Source: Actinomycetes bacterium
GTDB lineage: Bacteria; Actinomycetota; Actinomycetes; JAJYSQ01
Length of the DNA: 6,903 nucleotides
Assembly: GCA_021793495.1 (NCBI GenBank)
Contig: JAJYSQ010000082.1
Coordinates: 1-6,903 of the forward strand
Direction of reading: 5' to 3'
Position numbers and translations under genes: made by a program
Notes under the pieces: generated by a model
Told to the model about the DNA's origin: nothing
Database searches by the model: none
What the model saw: only the letters and a program-made list of their open reading frames with translations
Shown here: piece by piece, positions 1-5,146 of the stretch
Numbering within the stretch: the stretch's first letter is position 1
Layout: each line of letters begins with the position of its first letter

Positions 1-37
1 ACCACCCGGCCCGGCCCATCCTGCCGGGCCGGGTGGT
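1..37 (-). terminator. Strong hairpin, probable terminator of the glpF-glpK operon
   Basis: Bases 1-15 and 23-37 are perfect reverse complements (15 bp, almost all G/C with an ACCACC/GGTGGT base) around a 7-base loop. The hairpin lies 63 bases beyond the stop codon of glpK copy 1, where an intrinsic terminator of the leftward operon is expected. A U-tract on the minus-strand transcript would fall outside the window, so it cannot be checked. On the plus strand no T-run follows. Actinobacterial terminators often lack U-tracts, and the hairpin could work in both directions if a gene converges from the left. The stem could also extend beyond base 1. Confidence 0.75.
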
Positions 38-100
38 GTGCTGTCGCACTTCTGCTGCCATGACGGGCACCCTGGGCGAACCCGTCCGGCGGTGGTCAGC

Positions 101-1618
101 TCACGACACGTCGACCCAGTCCAACGTACGGGTCACCGCCTTCTTCCACCCGGCGTACCCGGCTTCGCGACGCGCGGCGTCCCAGGTGGGCGTCCAGCGC
201 TTGTCCTCGTTCCAGTTCGCCCGGAGCTCGTCGGTGGAGGCCCAGAACCCGACGGCCAACCCGGCTGCGTACGCGGCACCCAGGGCCGTGGTCTCGGCCA
301 CGACGGGCTTGCTCACCGGGACCCCCAGGATGTCGGCCTGCATCTGCATGCACAGGTCGTTCGCGGTGATGCCGCCATCCACCTTCAGCACGTCCAGCCG
401 CACGCCCGAGTCCTTCTCCATGGCTTCCACCACATCGCGGCTCTGGTAGCAGATGGCCTCGAGCGTGGCCCGGGCCAGGTGGGCGTTGGTGTTGTACCGC
501 GAGAGACCGACGATCGCCCCCCGGGCGTCGGAGCGCCAGTAGGGAGCGAACAGCCCGGAGAAGGCCGGCACGAAATAGATGCCCCCGTTGTCCTCGACCT
601 GGCGGGCCAAGGACTCGCTCTGCTCGGCGCCGGAGATGATGCCGAGCTGGTCGCGCAGCCACTGCACCGCCGAACCGGTGACCGCGATCGAGCCTTCCAG
701 CGCGAACACCGCCGGGTCGCGCCCGAGCTGGTAGGCCACGGTGGTCAGCAAGCCGCTGGTGGACCGGACCAATTCCGTGCCGGTGTTCAGCAGCATGAAA
801 TTCCCGGTGCCGTAGGTGTTCTTCGCCTCCCCCGGGGCAAAGCACACCTGTCCCACGGTGGCCGCTTGCTGGTCACCGAGATCCCCGGTGAGCCGTACCT
901 CCCCGCCGAGCGGTCCGTCCGGGCGGGTGGTGCCGTACGACTCCGGGTCCGAGGAGGGCCGGATCTGCGGCAGCATGGCGCGCGGGACGCCGAAGAAGGA
1001 CAGCAGCTCGTCGTCCCAGTCCAGCGTCTCCAGGTTCATCAGCATGGTCCGGCTCGCATTGGTCACGTCGGTCACGTGCGCCCCGCCGTCGGGCCCACCG
1101 GTGAGGTTCCACAACAACCAGCTGTCGGTGTTGCCGAACAGCGCGTCCCCACGCTCGGCCGCCTCGCGGGCGCCGTCGACGTTCTCCAGGATCCACTGGA
1201 TCTTCCCGCCGGAGAAGTACGTGGCCGGGGGCAGCCCGGCCTTGCGTCGGATCACCTCACCACGCCCGTCGCGGTCCAGCGCGCTGGCGATGCGATCGGT
1301 ACGGGTGTCCTGCCAGACGATCGCGTTGTACAGCGGCCGCCCGGTATGCCGGTCCCACACCACGGTCGTCTCCCGCTGGTTGGTGACCCCGAGGGCCGCC
1401 AGGTCGGCGTGGGTGAGGTGCTGCTGCTGCATGGCGGTCTGGATGACCGCCCGGGTGCGCTCCCAGATCTCTACCGGGTTGTGCTCGACCCATCCGGGCT
1501 GGGGCAGGATCTGCTCGTGCTCGAGCTGGTGCTTGGCCACCTCGTTGCCCGAGTGGTCGAAGATCATGAAGCGGGTGCTGGTGGTGCCCTGGTCGACGGC
1601 ACCGACGAATTCCGGCAT
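101..1618 (-). CDS. glpK: Glycerol kinase, copy 1 (in operon with glpF)
   Basis: Cytoplasmic FGGY-family kinase that converts glycerol and ATP to sn-glycerol 3-phosphate. The 505 residues match the usual length of about 500. Visible motifs are the N-terminal phosphate loop DQGTTSTR (9-16), NQRETT (80-85), WQDTRT (102-107), YFSG (134-137), [15 protein letters not shown] (181-195), GDQQAA (248-253) with the catalytic Asp249, YGTGNF (269-274), and the C-terminal nucleotide-binding DGGIT (414-418). The glycerol-binding set known from E. coli GlpK (Arg, Glu, Trp, Tyr, Asp, Phe) is complete as R82, E83, W102, Y134, D249 and F274. The ATG at 1618 has a good ribosome site, GAGAGGGG at 1626-1633, 7 bases upstream. 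The gene follows glpF after 86 bp in the same direction, so the two are probably co-transcribed. The loop before GDQQ reads GGEV rather than the E. coli fructose-1,6-bisphosphate-binding GGTR. The phosphorylatable histidine of Firmicutes GlpK is also absent. Confidence 0.97.
   Translation of the reverse strand: MPEFVGAVDQGTTSTRFMIFDHSGNEVAKHQLEHEQILPQPGWVEHNPVEIWERTRAVIQTAMQQQHLTHADLAALGVTNQRETTVVWDRHTGRPLYNAIVWQDTRTDRIASALDRDGRGEVIRRKAGLPPATYFSGGKIQWILENVDGAREAAERGDALFGNTDSWLLWNLTGGPDGGAHVTDVTNASRTMLMNLETLDWDDELLSFFGVPRAMLPQIRPSSDPESYGTTRPDGPLGGEVRLTGDLGDQQAATVGQVCFAPGEAKNTYGTGNFMLLNTGTELVRSTSGLLTTVAYQLGRDPAVFALEGSIAVTGSAVQWLRDQLGIISGAEQSESLARQVEDNGGIYFVPAFSGLFAPYWRSDARGAIVGLSRYNTNAHLARATLEAICYQSRDVVEAMEKDSGVRLDVLKVDGGITANDLCMQMQADILGVPVSKPVVAETTALGAAYAAGLAVGFWASTDELRANWNEDKRWTPTWDAARREAGYAGWKKAVTRTLDWVDVS
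1050..1079. repeat. 30-nt exact inverted repeat, left copy (inside glpK copy 1)
   Basis: Bases 1050-1079 are the exact reverse complement of 4100-4129. Both copies encode the segment around [10 protein letters not shown] in the two glycerol kinases, in the same frame and with identical synonymous codons. The matches end at mismatches on both sides. This may be plain retention between paralogues at a conserved motif, or a trace of gene conversion. Confidence 0.9.
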
Positions 1619-1650
1619 TGCTGCGCCCCTCTCAGGCTGGTGTGACGTGA

Positions 1651-1673
1651 CCTGGGTGCATCCGGCACCCTGG
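1651..1673 (-). other. Hairpin in the glpF-glpK intercistronic gap
   Basis: GGGTGC (1654-1659) and GCACCC (1665-1670) form a perfect 6-bp stem around a 5-base loop. One mismatch follows, then two more outer G-C pairs (1651-1652 with 1672-1673). It lies within the 86 bases between the glpF stop and the glpK start, about 18 bases upstream of the glpK ribosome site. No U-tract follows on the minus strand. It could stabilise mRNA ends or partly attenuate glpK, but a stem this short can also arise by chance in GC-rich DNA. Confidence 0.4.
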
Positions 1674-1704
1674 CCGTGGCGTGCGCTGCGTCAGCGACAT
1701 CGGG

Positions 1705-2538
1705 TCACTGATGGACGGACTCCGGTTCCCCGGTCGGCACCTGACCTGGCTCCTGCTCATCACCCTTGGGCAGCCAACGGCCGACCAGTGCGTCGTACAG
1801 CCCCGCGCCGAGCGGTCCCCCGATGAGCGGACCGACGATCGGCACCCAGAAGTAGAGCTGACCGTACTGGTCACGGAAGGCCGTGTGGTAGCCGGTCAGG
1901 AACGAGGCCAGGCGGGGCCCGAAGTCACGTGCCGGGTTGATCGCGTACCCGGCGTCGGTCCCCCAGGCGAAACCGATGGCCACCACGAGCAGCCCGATGA
2001 TGAACGGCGCAAGGTTCGCCGCCGGCGCGGTGTTCCGCGCGTCCGTGATGGCGAGGATCAGGAACAGCAGGATCGCGGTGCCGATGATCTGGTCACGAAG
2101 CGCGCCGAACTCGCTGACCGGCAGCGCACCGTTGCCCGGCAACGTGGAGAACACCCCCTGGGTCTTGATCGTGTGCCCGGGGTCCACCTTGGCCAGCACC
2201 TCGGTGTAGTCCCATCGCACGATCAGTGCAGCGATGAACGCCCCGAAGGTCTGCGCCAGCGAATAGGGCAGGACCTTGCGCCAGGAGAATCCTCGGAACA
2301 TGGCCAGGGCGAGGGTGACCGCCGGGTTGAGGTGCGCGCCGCTGGTGCGTGCAGCGACGTACACCCCGAGCGTCACGCCCAGGCCCCAGGCCCAGGCGAT
2401 GCTGTCGTGGTTACCCAGGCCGCCGGCGACCACCTGGGCGACGACTCCCACCCCGAACAGGATGAGGATCATCGTTCCGGCGAACTCCGCGAGCAACTCG
2501 GCGAGCAGGGTGTCTCGTCTGATGAGGCGTGTGACCAT
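1705..2538 (-). CDS. glpF: Glycerol uptake facilitator (aquaglyceroporin, MIP family)
   Basis: Inner-membrane channel for facilitated entry of glycerol, which the kinases then trap as glycerol 3-phosphate. The 277 residues are typical of the family. Two half-helix signatures are clear: SGAHLNPAVT (66-75) and GYAINPARDFGP (197-208). The Asp straight after the second NPAR motif (D205) marks a glycerol channel rather than a strict water channel. The selectivity filter inferred from E. coli GlpF is W51, Y198 and R204, with Tyr replacing the E. coli Phe. Hydrophobic stretches at about 11-38, 47-63, 90-107, 150-165, 176-192 and 228-250 fit six membrane helices. A polar tail of about 20 residues follows the last helix. 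The ATG at 2538 has AGGAG (2544-2548) 5 bases upstream. It is the first gene of the leftward operon and is preceded by a leader of about 95 bases with stem potential. Confidence 0.97.
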   Translation of the reverse strand: MVTRLIRRDTLLAELLAEFAGTMILILFGVGVVAQVVAGGLGNHDSIAWAWGLGVTLGVYVAARTSGAHLNPAVTLALAMFRGFSWRKVLPYSLAQTFGAFIAALIVRWDYTEVLAKVDPGHTIKTQGVFSTLPGNGALPVSEFGALRDQIIGTAILLFLILAITDARNTAPAANLAPFIIGLLVVAIGFAWGTDAGYAINPARDFGPRLASFLTGYHTAFRDQYGQLYFWVPIVGPLIGGPLGAGLYDALVGRWLPKGDEQEPGQVPTGEPESVHQ

Positions 2539-2572
2539 GGGGGCTCCTGTGGGGACGGTCGGTGGTCGGATG

Positions 2573-2631
2573 ATCGAGGATCCGAGCGACGGCCCCCGGC
2601 CCCGTCACACCCCGCGTCGCATCGCCTCGAT
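2573..2631 (-). promoter_or_regulatory. Nested stem in the glpF mRNA leader
   Basis: ATCGAGG (2573-2579) pairs with CCTCGAT (2625-2631). Inside it, GCGACG (2586-2591) pairs with CGTCGC (2615-2620), with small internal loops of 6 and 4 bases between. The middle is G/C-rich and can fold further. If the proposed glpF promoter is right, this stem begins almost at the transcript's 5' end and closes about 25 bases before the ribosome site. It may protect the 5' end or affect translation. It does not match any riboswitch class I recognise. Stems are common in such GC-rich DNA, so this is moderate evidence only. Confidence 0.35.
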
Positions 2632-2637
2632 TGGTCG

Positions 2638-2698
2638 CGAACGTAACGAGCACGTTGCGGCGACGTCAACGAACGTGGGACGACATTGTCGAACGTTC
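2638..2698. promoter_or_regulatory. Putative GylR operator array (CGAACGT boxes)
   Basis: CGAACGT occurs three times in the same direction, at 2638-2644, 2670-2676 and 2690-2696. Start spacings are 32 and 20 bases, close to three and two turns of the helix. Inverted half-sites accompany them: ACGTT at 2652-2656 forms a 5-7-5 palindrome with AACGT at 2640-2644, and the third box lies in the perfect palindrome GAACGTTC (2691-2698). CGTTG/CAACG (2653-2657, 2667-2671) is a further pair. The array covers the candidate glpF promoter and reaches the region just upstream of the regulator's own start. Assigning it to the adjacent IclR-family protein is inference from position. Confidence 0.6.
2640..2669 (-). 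promoter_or_regulatory. Candidate promoter of glpF-glpK
   Basis: Read on the minus strand, TTGACG (complement of 2664-2669) is a near-consensus -35 element. After an 18-base spacer comes TACGTT (complement of 2640-2645), which fits the TAnnnT pattern of an actinobacterial -10. Transcription would start near 2633, leaving a leader of about 95 bases. The -10 overlaps the first CGAACGT box and the -35 directly abuts the second, so a regulator bound there would block RNA polymerase. Confidence 0.55.
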
Positions 2699-2724
2699 TG
2701 CGGGGGCCGGTGACAACGACCGGC

Positions 2725-2730
2725 TAGAGT
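2725..2730 (+). promoter_or_regulatory. -10 element for a leaderless gylR transcript
   Basis: TAGAGT fits the TAnnnT -10 pattern and ends 6 bases before the ATG at 2737. RNA would therefore start at or next to the A of the start codon. No Shine-Dalgarno sequence lies upstream of this ATG, which agrees with leaderless translation, a common mode in actinobacteria. No clear -35 element is visible at the normal distance. The third CGAACGT box would lie around -47 to -41 relative to this start. Confidence 0.6.
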
Positions 2731-2736
2731 CCTGGC

Positions 2737-3501
2737 ATGCCCGGCCCGGTGCAGTCGATCGAGCGGGCCGCAGCCATCCTGCGGGTGCTCGCCAGCGGTC
2801 GGTTGGGGCTCGTCGAGGTGGCCAACTCGCTCGGCCTGGCGAAGGCGACCACCCACGGGATCCTGCGCACCCTCCAGGGAGTCGGCTTCGTCGAGCAGGA
2901 TCGGGCTACCGGCAAGTACCAGCTCGGGGCTGCCCTGCTGCACCTGGGGAGCAGCTACCTGGACGCGAACGAGCTGCGGTCACGGGCGATCAACTGGGCT
3001 GACTCGCTGGCGGCCCGTAGCGGGGAAGCCGTGCACATCGGCCGAATTCTCGGCACCGAGGTCCTGATCGTGCACCACGTATTCCGGCCCGACGACACGC
3101 TGCAGGCTCTGGAGATCGGCGCGCTCTTGCCCGCTCATGCCAGCGCCTTGGGCAAGGTCCTCCTCGCCTTCGACGCCGGTGCGGCCGAAGCGACGTTGGC
3201 GGCGCCGCTGATCTCCTTCACCCGCCGTACCATCGTCTCGGCCCGAGCGATGACCCGCGAGCTGACCCAGGTACGGGAACGCGGGTGGGCGTCGGAGACG
3301 GGTGAGATGGTCGTCGACCAGGCATCGGTGGCTGCACCGATCCGCGGTCACGGTGGACTGGTTGTCGGGGCCATCGGCGTCACCGGTCCAGCTGAACGCA
3401 TCGGTGACGACCTCCACGGGTCGTCGAGGGCAGCGCTGGTCGCGCTGGTGCGGGACGTGGCCCGCGCGGTGTCCCGGGACCTCGGAGGAAGCCGGGGATG
3501 A
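2737..3501 (+). CDS. gylR: GylR-like glycerol operon regulator (IclR family)
   Basis: DNA-binding transcription factor of 254 residues, the normal IclR-family size. The N-terminal winged helix-turn-helix covers about residues 3-66: VQSIERAAAILRVLA begins it, LVEVANSLGLAKATTHGILRTL (25-46) is the HTH, and GFVEQD...GKYQLG is the wing. The effector domain follows at about 80-248, with VHIGRI, VLIVHHVFRPDD (109-120), HASALGKVLLAF (134-145), SVAAPI and VVGAIGVTGP. From memory, the ILRTLQ...GFVEQD...YQLGA and HHVFRPDD segments closely resemble Streptomyces GylR, repressor of the glycerol operon, and the position between glpF and glpK genes supports that. The ATG lacks a ribosome site but follows a -10 element directly, so the mRNA is probably leaderless. 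The likely role is repression of the divergent glpF-glpK operon and of its own operon, relieved by glycerol or glycerol 3-phosphate. The inducer is inferred. Confidence 0.9.
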   Translation: MPGPVQSIERAAAILRVLASGRLGLVEVANSLGLAKATTHGILRTLQGVGFVEQDRATGKYQLGAALLHLGSSYLDANELRSRAINWADSLAARSGEAVHIGRILGTEVLIVHHVFRPDDTLQALEIGALLPAHASALGKVLLAFDAGAAEATLAAPLISFTRRTIVSARAMTRELTQVRERGWASETGEMVVDQASVAAPIRGHGGLVVGAIGVTGPAERIGDDLHGSSRAALVALVRDVARAVSRDLGGSRG

Positions 3502-3557
3502 TCTAGCCCCCGTGGTGCAGGTCGGTTCTGCTGCTGGACGAGGAGGGACCACCCGAC

Positions 3558-5087
3558 ATGAGCGAGCGGTACGTCATGGCCATCGACCAGGGGACCACAT
3601 CGTCGCGGGCGATCCTGTTCGACCACAACGGACGCCTGGTGGCACTGGCCCAGCGGGAGCACCGCCAGTTCTTCCCCCGGCCTGGGTGGGTGGAGCACGA
3701 CGCCGCCGAGATCTGGCACAACGTCTGCCGCGCCATCACTCAGGCGATGGCCCAGGCGGGGATCTCACCGGGGCAGGTGGCGTCGCTCGGCATCGCCAAC
3801 CAACGCGAGACGACCGTGCTGTGGGACCGTGCCACCGGGCAGCCGGTGGGGCACGCCGTGGTCTGGCAGGACACCCGCACCGACGAGCTGGTGCGCGAGC
3901 TGGGCGGATCCGTCGGGCCCGACCGGTTCCGCGAGGCGTGTGGCCTGCCCCTGGCGACGTACTTCGCGGGGCCACGGATCCGGTGGCTGCTGGACGGCAC
4001 GCCTGGCCTGCGCGAGCGAGCGGAACGCGGCGAGGTGCTGTTCGGCACGATGGAGACCTGGCTCATCTGGAACCTGACCGGAGGAGTCCCCGAGGGCCTG
4101 CACGTGACCGACGTGACCAATGCGAGCCGAACGATGCTGATGAACATCGCCACGCTCGCATGGGATCCGGCGCTGTGCTCGGCGATCGGCGTGCCAACCT
4201 CGATGCTGCCGGAGATCCGGCCCTCCTCGCGCGTCTTCGGCCACGCCCGCGTCATGCTCCCCGGCGTGGCGATCGGGGCAGCCCTGGGTGACCAACAGGC
4301 CGCCTTGTTCGGCCAGACCTGCTTCGATCCCGGCGAGGCGAAGTGCACCTACGGCACCGGCAGCTTCCTGGTGCTGAACACCGGGGCGGAGCTGGCGCGA
4401 TCCACCCATGGACTGCTCAGCACCGTCGGGTACCAGATCGAGGACGAACCGGTGGTCTACGCCTTGGAGGGCTCGATCGCGGTCACCGGGTCGCTCGTCC
4501 AGTGGTTTCGCGATGGACTGGGTCTCATCCAGACCGCCCCCGAGATCGAGACGCTGGCCCGCACGGTCGAGGACAACGGGGGTTGTTACATCGTGCCAGC
4601 ATTCTCGGGCTTGTTCGCCCCGCACTGGCACAGCGAGGCCCGCGGGATCATCGTCGGGCTGACTTCCTTCATCACCAAGGGACATCTGGCTCGGGCCGTG
4701 CTGGAGGCCACCGCCTGGCAGACCCGGGAGGTCGTCGACGCGATGAACGCGGACTCCGGGGTGGCCTTGGCCACGCTGAAGGTGGACGGCGGGATGACCG
4801 CCGACCACCTGCTGATGCAGCTGGTCGCCGACGTCCTCGATGTCCCGGTGGTACGGCCCATGATGGCCGAGACGGTGTCGTTGGGCGCCGCGTACGCCGC
4901 CGGGCTCGCCGTCGGGTTCTGGTCGGACCTCGACGAGCTGCGTCGCAAGTGGCACCGCGCCTCGCAGTGGCTCCCGACGATGAACCCGGGGCGGAGGGCG
5001 ACCGAGTACGACAACTGGCAGCGGGCCGTGGAGCGCACCTTCGGCTGGATCCGGTCTCCCGCCCCCGGGTCGGAACACCTGCGGTGA
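3558..5087 (+). CDS. glpK: Glycerol kinase, copy 2 (in operon with gylR)
   Basis: A second complete FGGY glycerol kinase of 509 residues making sn-glycerol 3-phosphate from glycerol and ATP. Motifs are DQGTTSSR (10-17), GWVEHD (43-48), NQRETT (81-86), WQDTRT (103-108), YFAG (135-138), [15 protein letters not shown] (182-196), [10 protein letters not shown] (244-253), YGTGSF (265-270) and DGGMT (410-414). The substrate residues fall at R83, E84, W103, Y135, D245 and F270, the same numbers as in E. coli GlpK. Nothing indicates a broken enzyme or a different substrate. The loop before GDQQ is shorter than in copy 1 and lacks both the fructose-1,6-bisphosphate-binding GGTR and the Firmicutes phosphorylation histidine. 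The ATG at 3558 has AGGAGG (3541-3546) 11 bases upstream. The gene follows gylR by 56 bases, so it is probably co-transcribed with the regulator. Compared with copy 1 it differs widely outside the motifs, so the duplication is not recent. Confidence 0.96.
   Translation: MSERYVMAIDQGTTSSRAILFDHNGRLVALAQREHRQFFPRPGWVEHDAAEIWHNVCRAITQAMAQAGISPGQVASLGIANQRETTVLWDRATGQPVGHAVVWQDTRTDELVRELGGSVGPDRFREACGLPLATYFAGPRIRWLLDGTPGLRERAERGEVLFGTMETWLIWNLTGGVPEGLHVTDVTNASRTMLMNIATLAWDPALCSAIGVPTSMLPEIRPSSRVFGHARVMLPGVAIGAALGDQQAALFGQTCFDPGEAKCTYGTGSFLVLNTGAELARSTHGLLSTVGYQIEDEPVVYALEGSIAVTGSLVQWFRDGLGLIQTAPEIETLARTVEDNGGCYIVPAFSGLFAPHWHSEARGIIVGLTSFITKGHLARAVLEATAWQTREVVDAMNADSGVALATLKVDGGMTADHLLMQLVADVLDVPVVRPMMAETVSLGAAYAAGLAVGFWSDLDELRRKWHRASQWLPTMNPGRRATEYDNWQRAVERTFGWIRSPAPGSEHLR
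4100..4129. repeat. 30-nt exact inverted repeat, right copy (inside glpK copy 2)
   Basis: Exact reverse complement of 1050-1079, lying about 3 kb away in the second glycerol kinase at the [10 protein letters not shown] segment. Because the two kinase genes are in opposite orientations, recombination between these copies would invert glpF, gylR and the control region. Shorter perfect matches also occur at other conserved motifs, such as the segments coding for WQDTR and GSIAVTG. Confidence 0.9.
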
Positions 5088-5090
5088 TTC

Positions 5091-5103
5091 CCGCGGCTCG
5101 CGG
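5091..5103. terminator. Weak hairpin between convergent genes
   Basis: CCGCG (5091-5095) and CGCGG (5099-5103) can form a 5-bp stem with a 3-base loop just after the glpK copy 2 stop. No T-run follows on either strand. The 59-base convergent gap should contain a terminator for one or both genes, and this is the best candidate, together with a weaker CACG/CGTG pair at 5112-5127. Both are short enough to occur by chance. Confidence 0.25.
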
Positions 5104-5146
5104 CCCACCGGCACGAGCTCCCGCGTGACCCGATACCCCCGAATGA

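Noticed and set aside
38..1645. Long open frame on the plus strand, antisense to glpK copy 1 (535 codons)
   Set aside because: It is a GC-rich shadow. The opposite strand encodes a textbook glycerol kinase, while this frame gives low-complexity Gly/Arg/Pro/Val-rich protein without recognisable motifs.
1681..2646. Open frame on the plus strand across glpF and its promoter region
   Set aside because: It lies opposite a clear aquaglyceroporin gene, its composition is charged and repetitive, and it has no domain signal.
2711..2730. TGACAA as a -35 for the gylR -10 element
   Set aside because: The spacer would be only 8 bases, too short for a normal promoter.
3502..3557. Possible terminator or separate promoter between gylR and glpK copy 2
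   Set aside because: No convincing stem or promoter hexamer pair is visible. The gap contains mainly the ribosome site, so co-transcription is the simpler reading.
3302..4291. Plus-strand open frame bridging gylR and glpK copy 2
   Set aside because: It overlaps two well-supported genes in another frame and encodes Arg/Gly/Pro-rich sequence with no motif.
3765..5114. Long minus-strand open frame opposite glpK copy 2 (449 codons)
   Set aside because: Same shadow effect. All glycerol kinase motifs are in the plus-strand frame.
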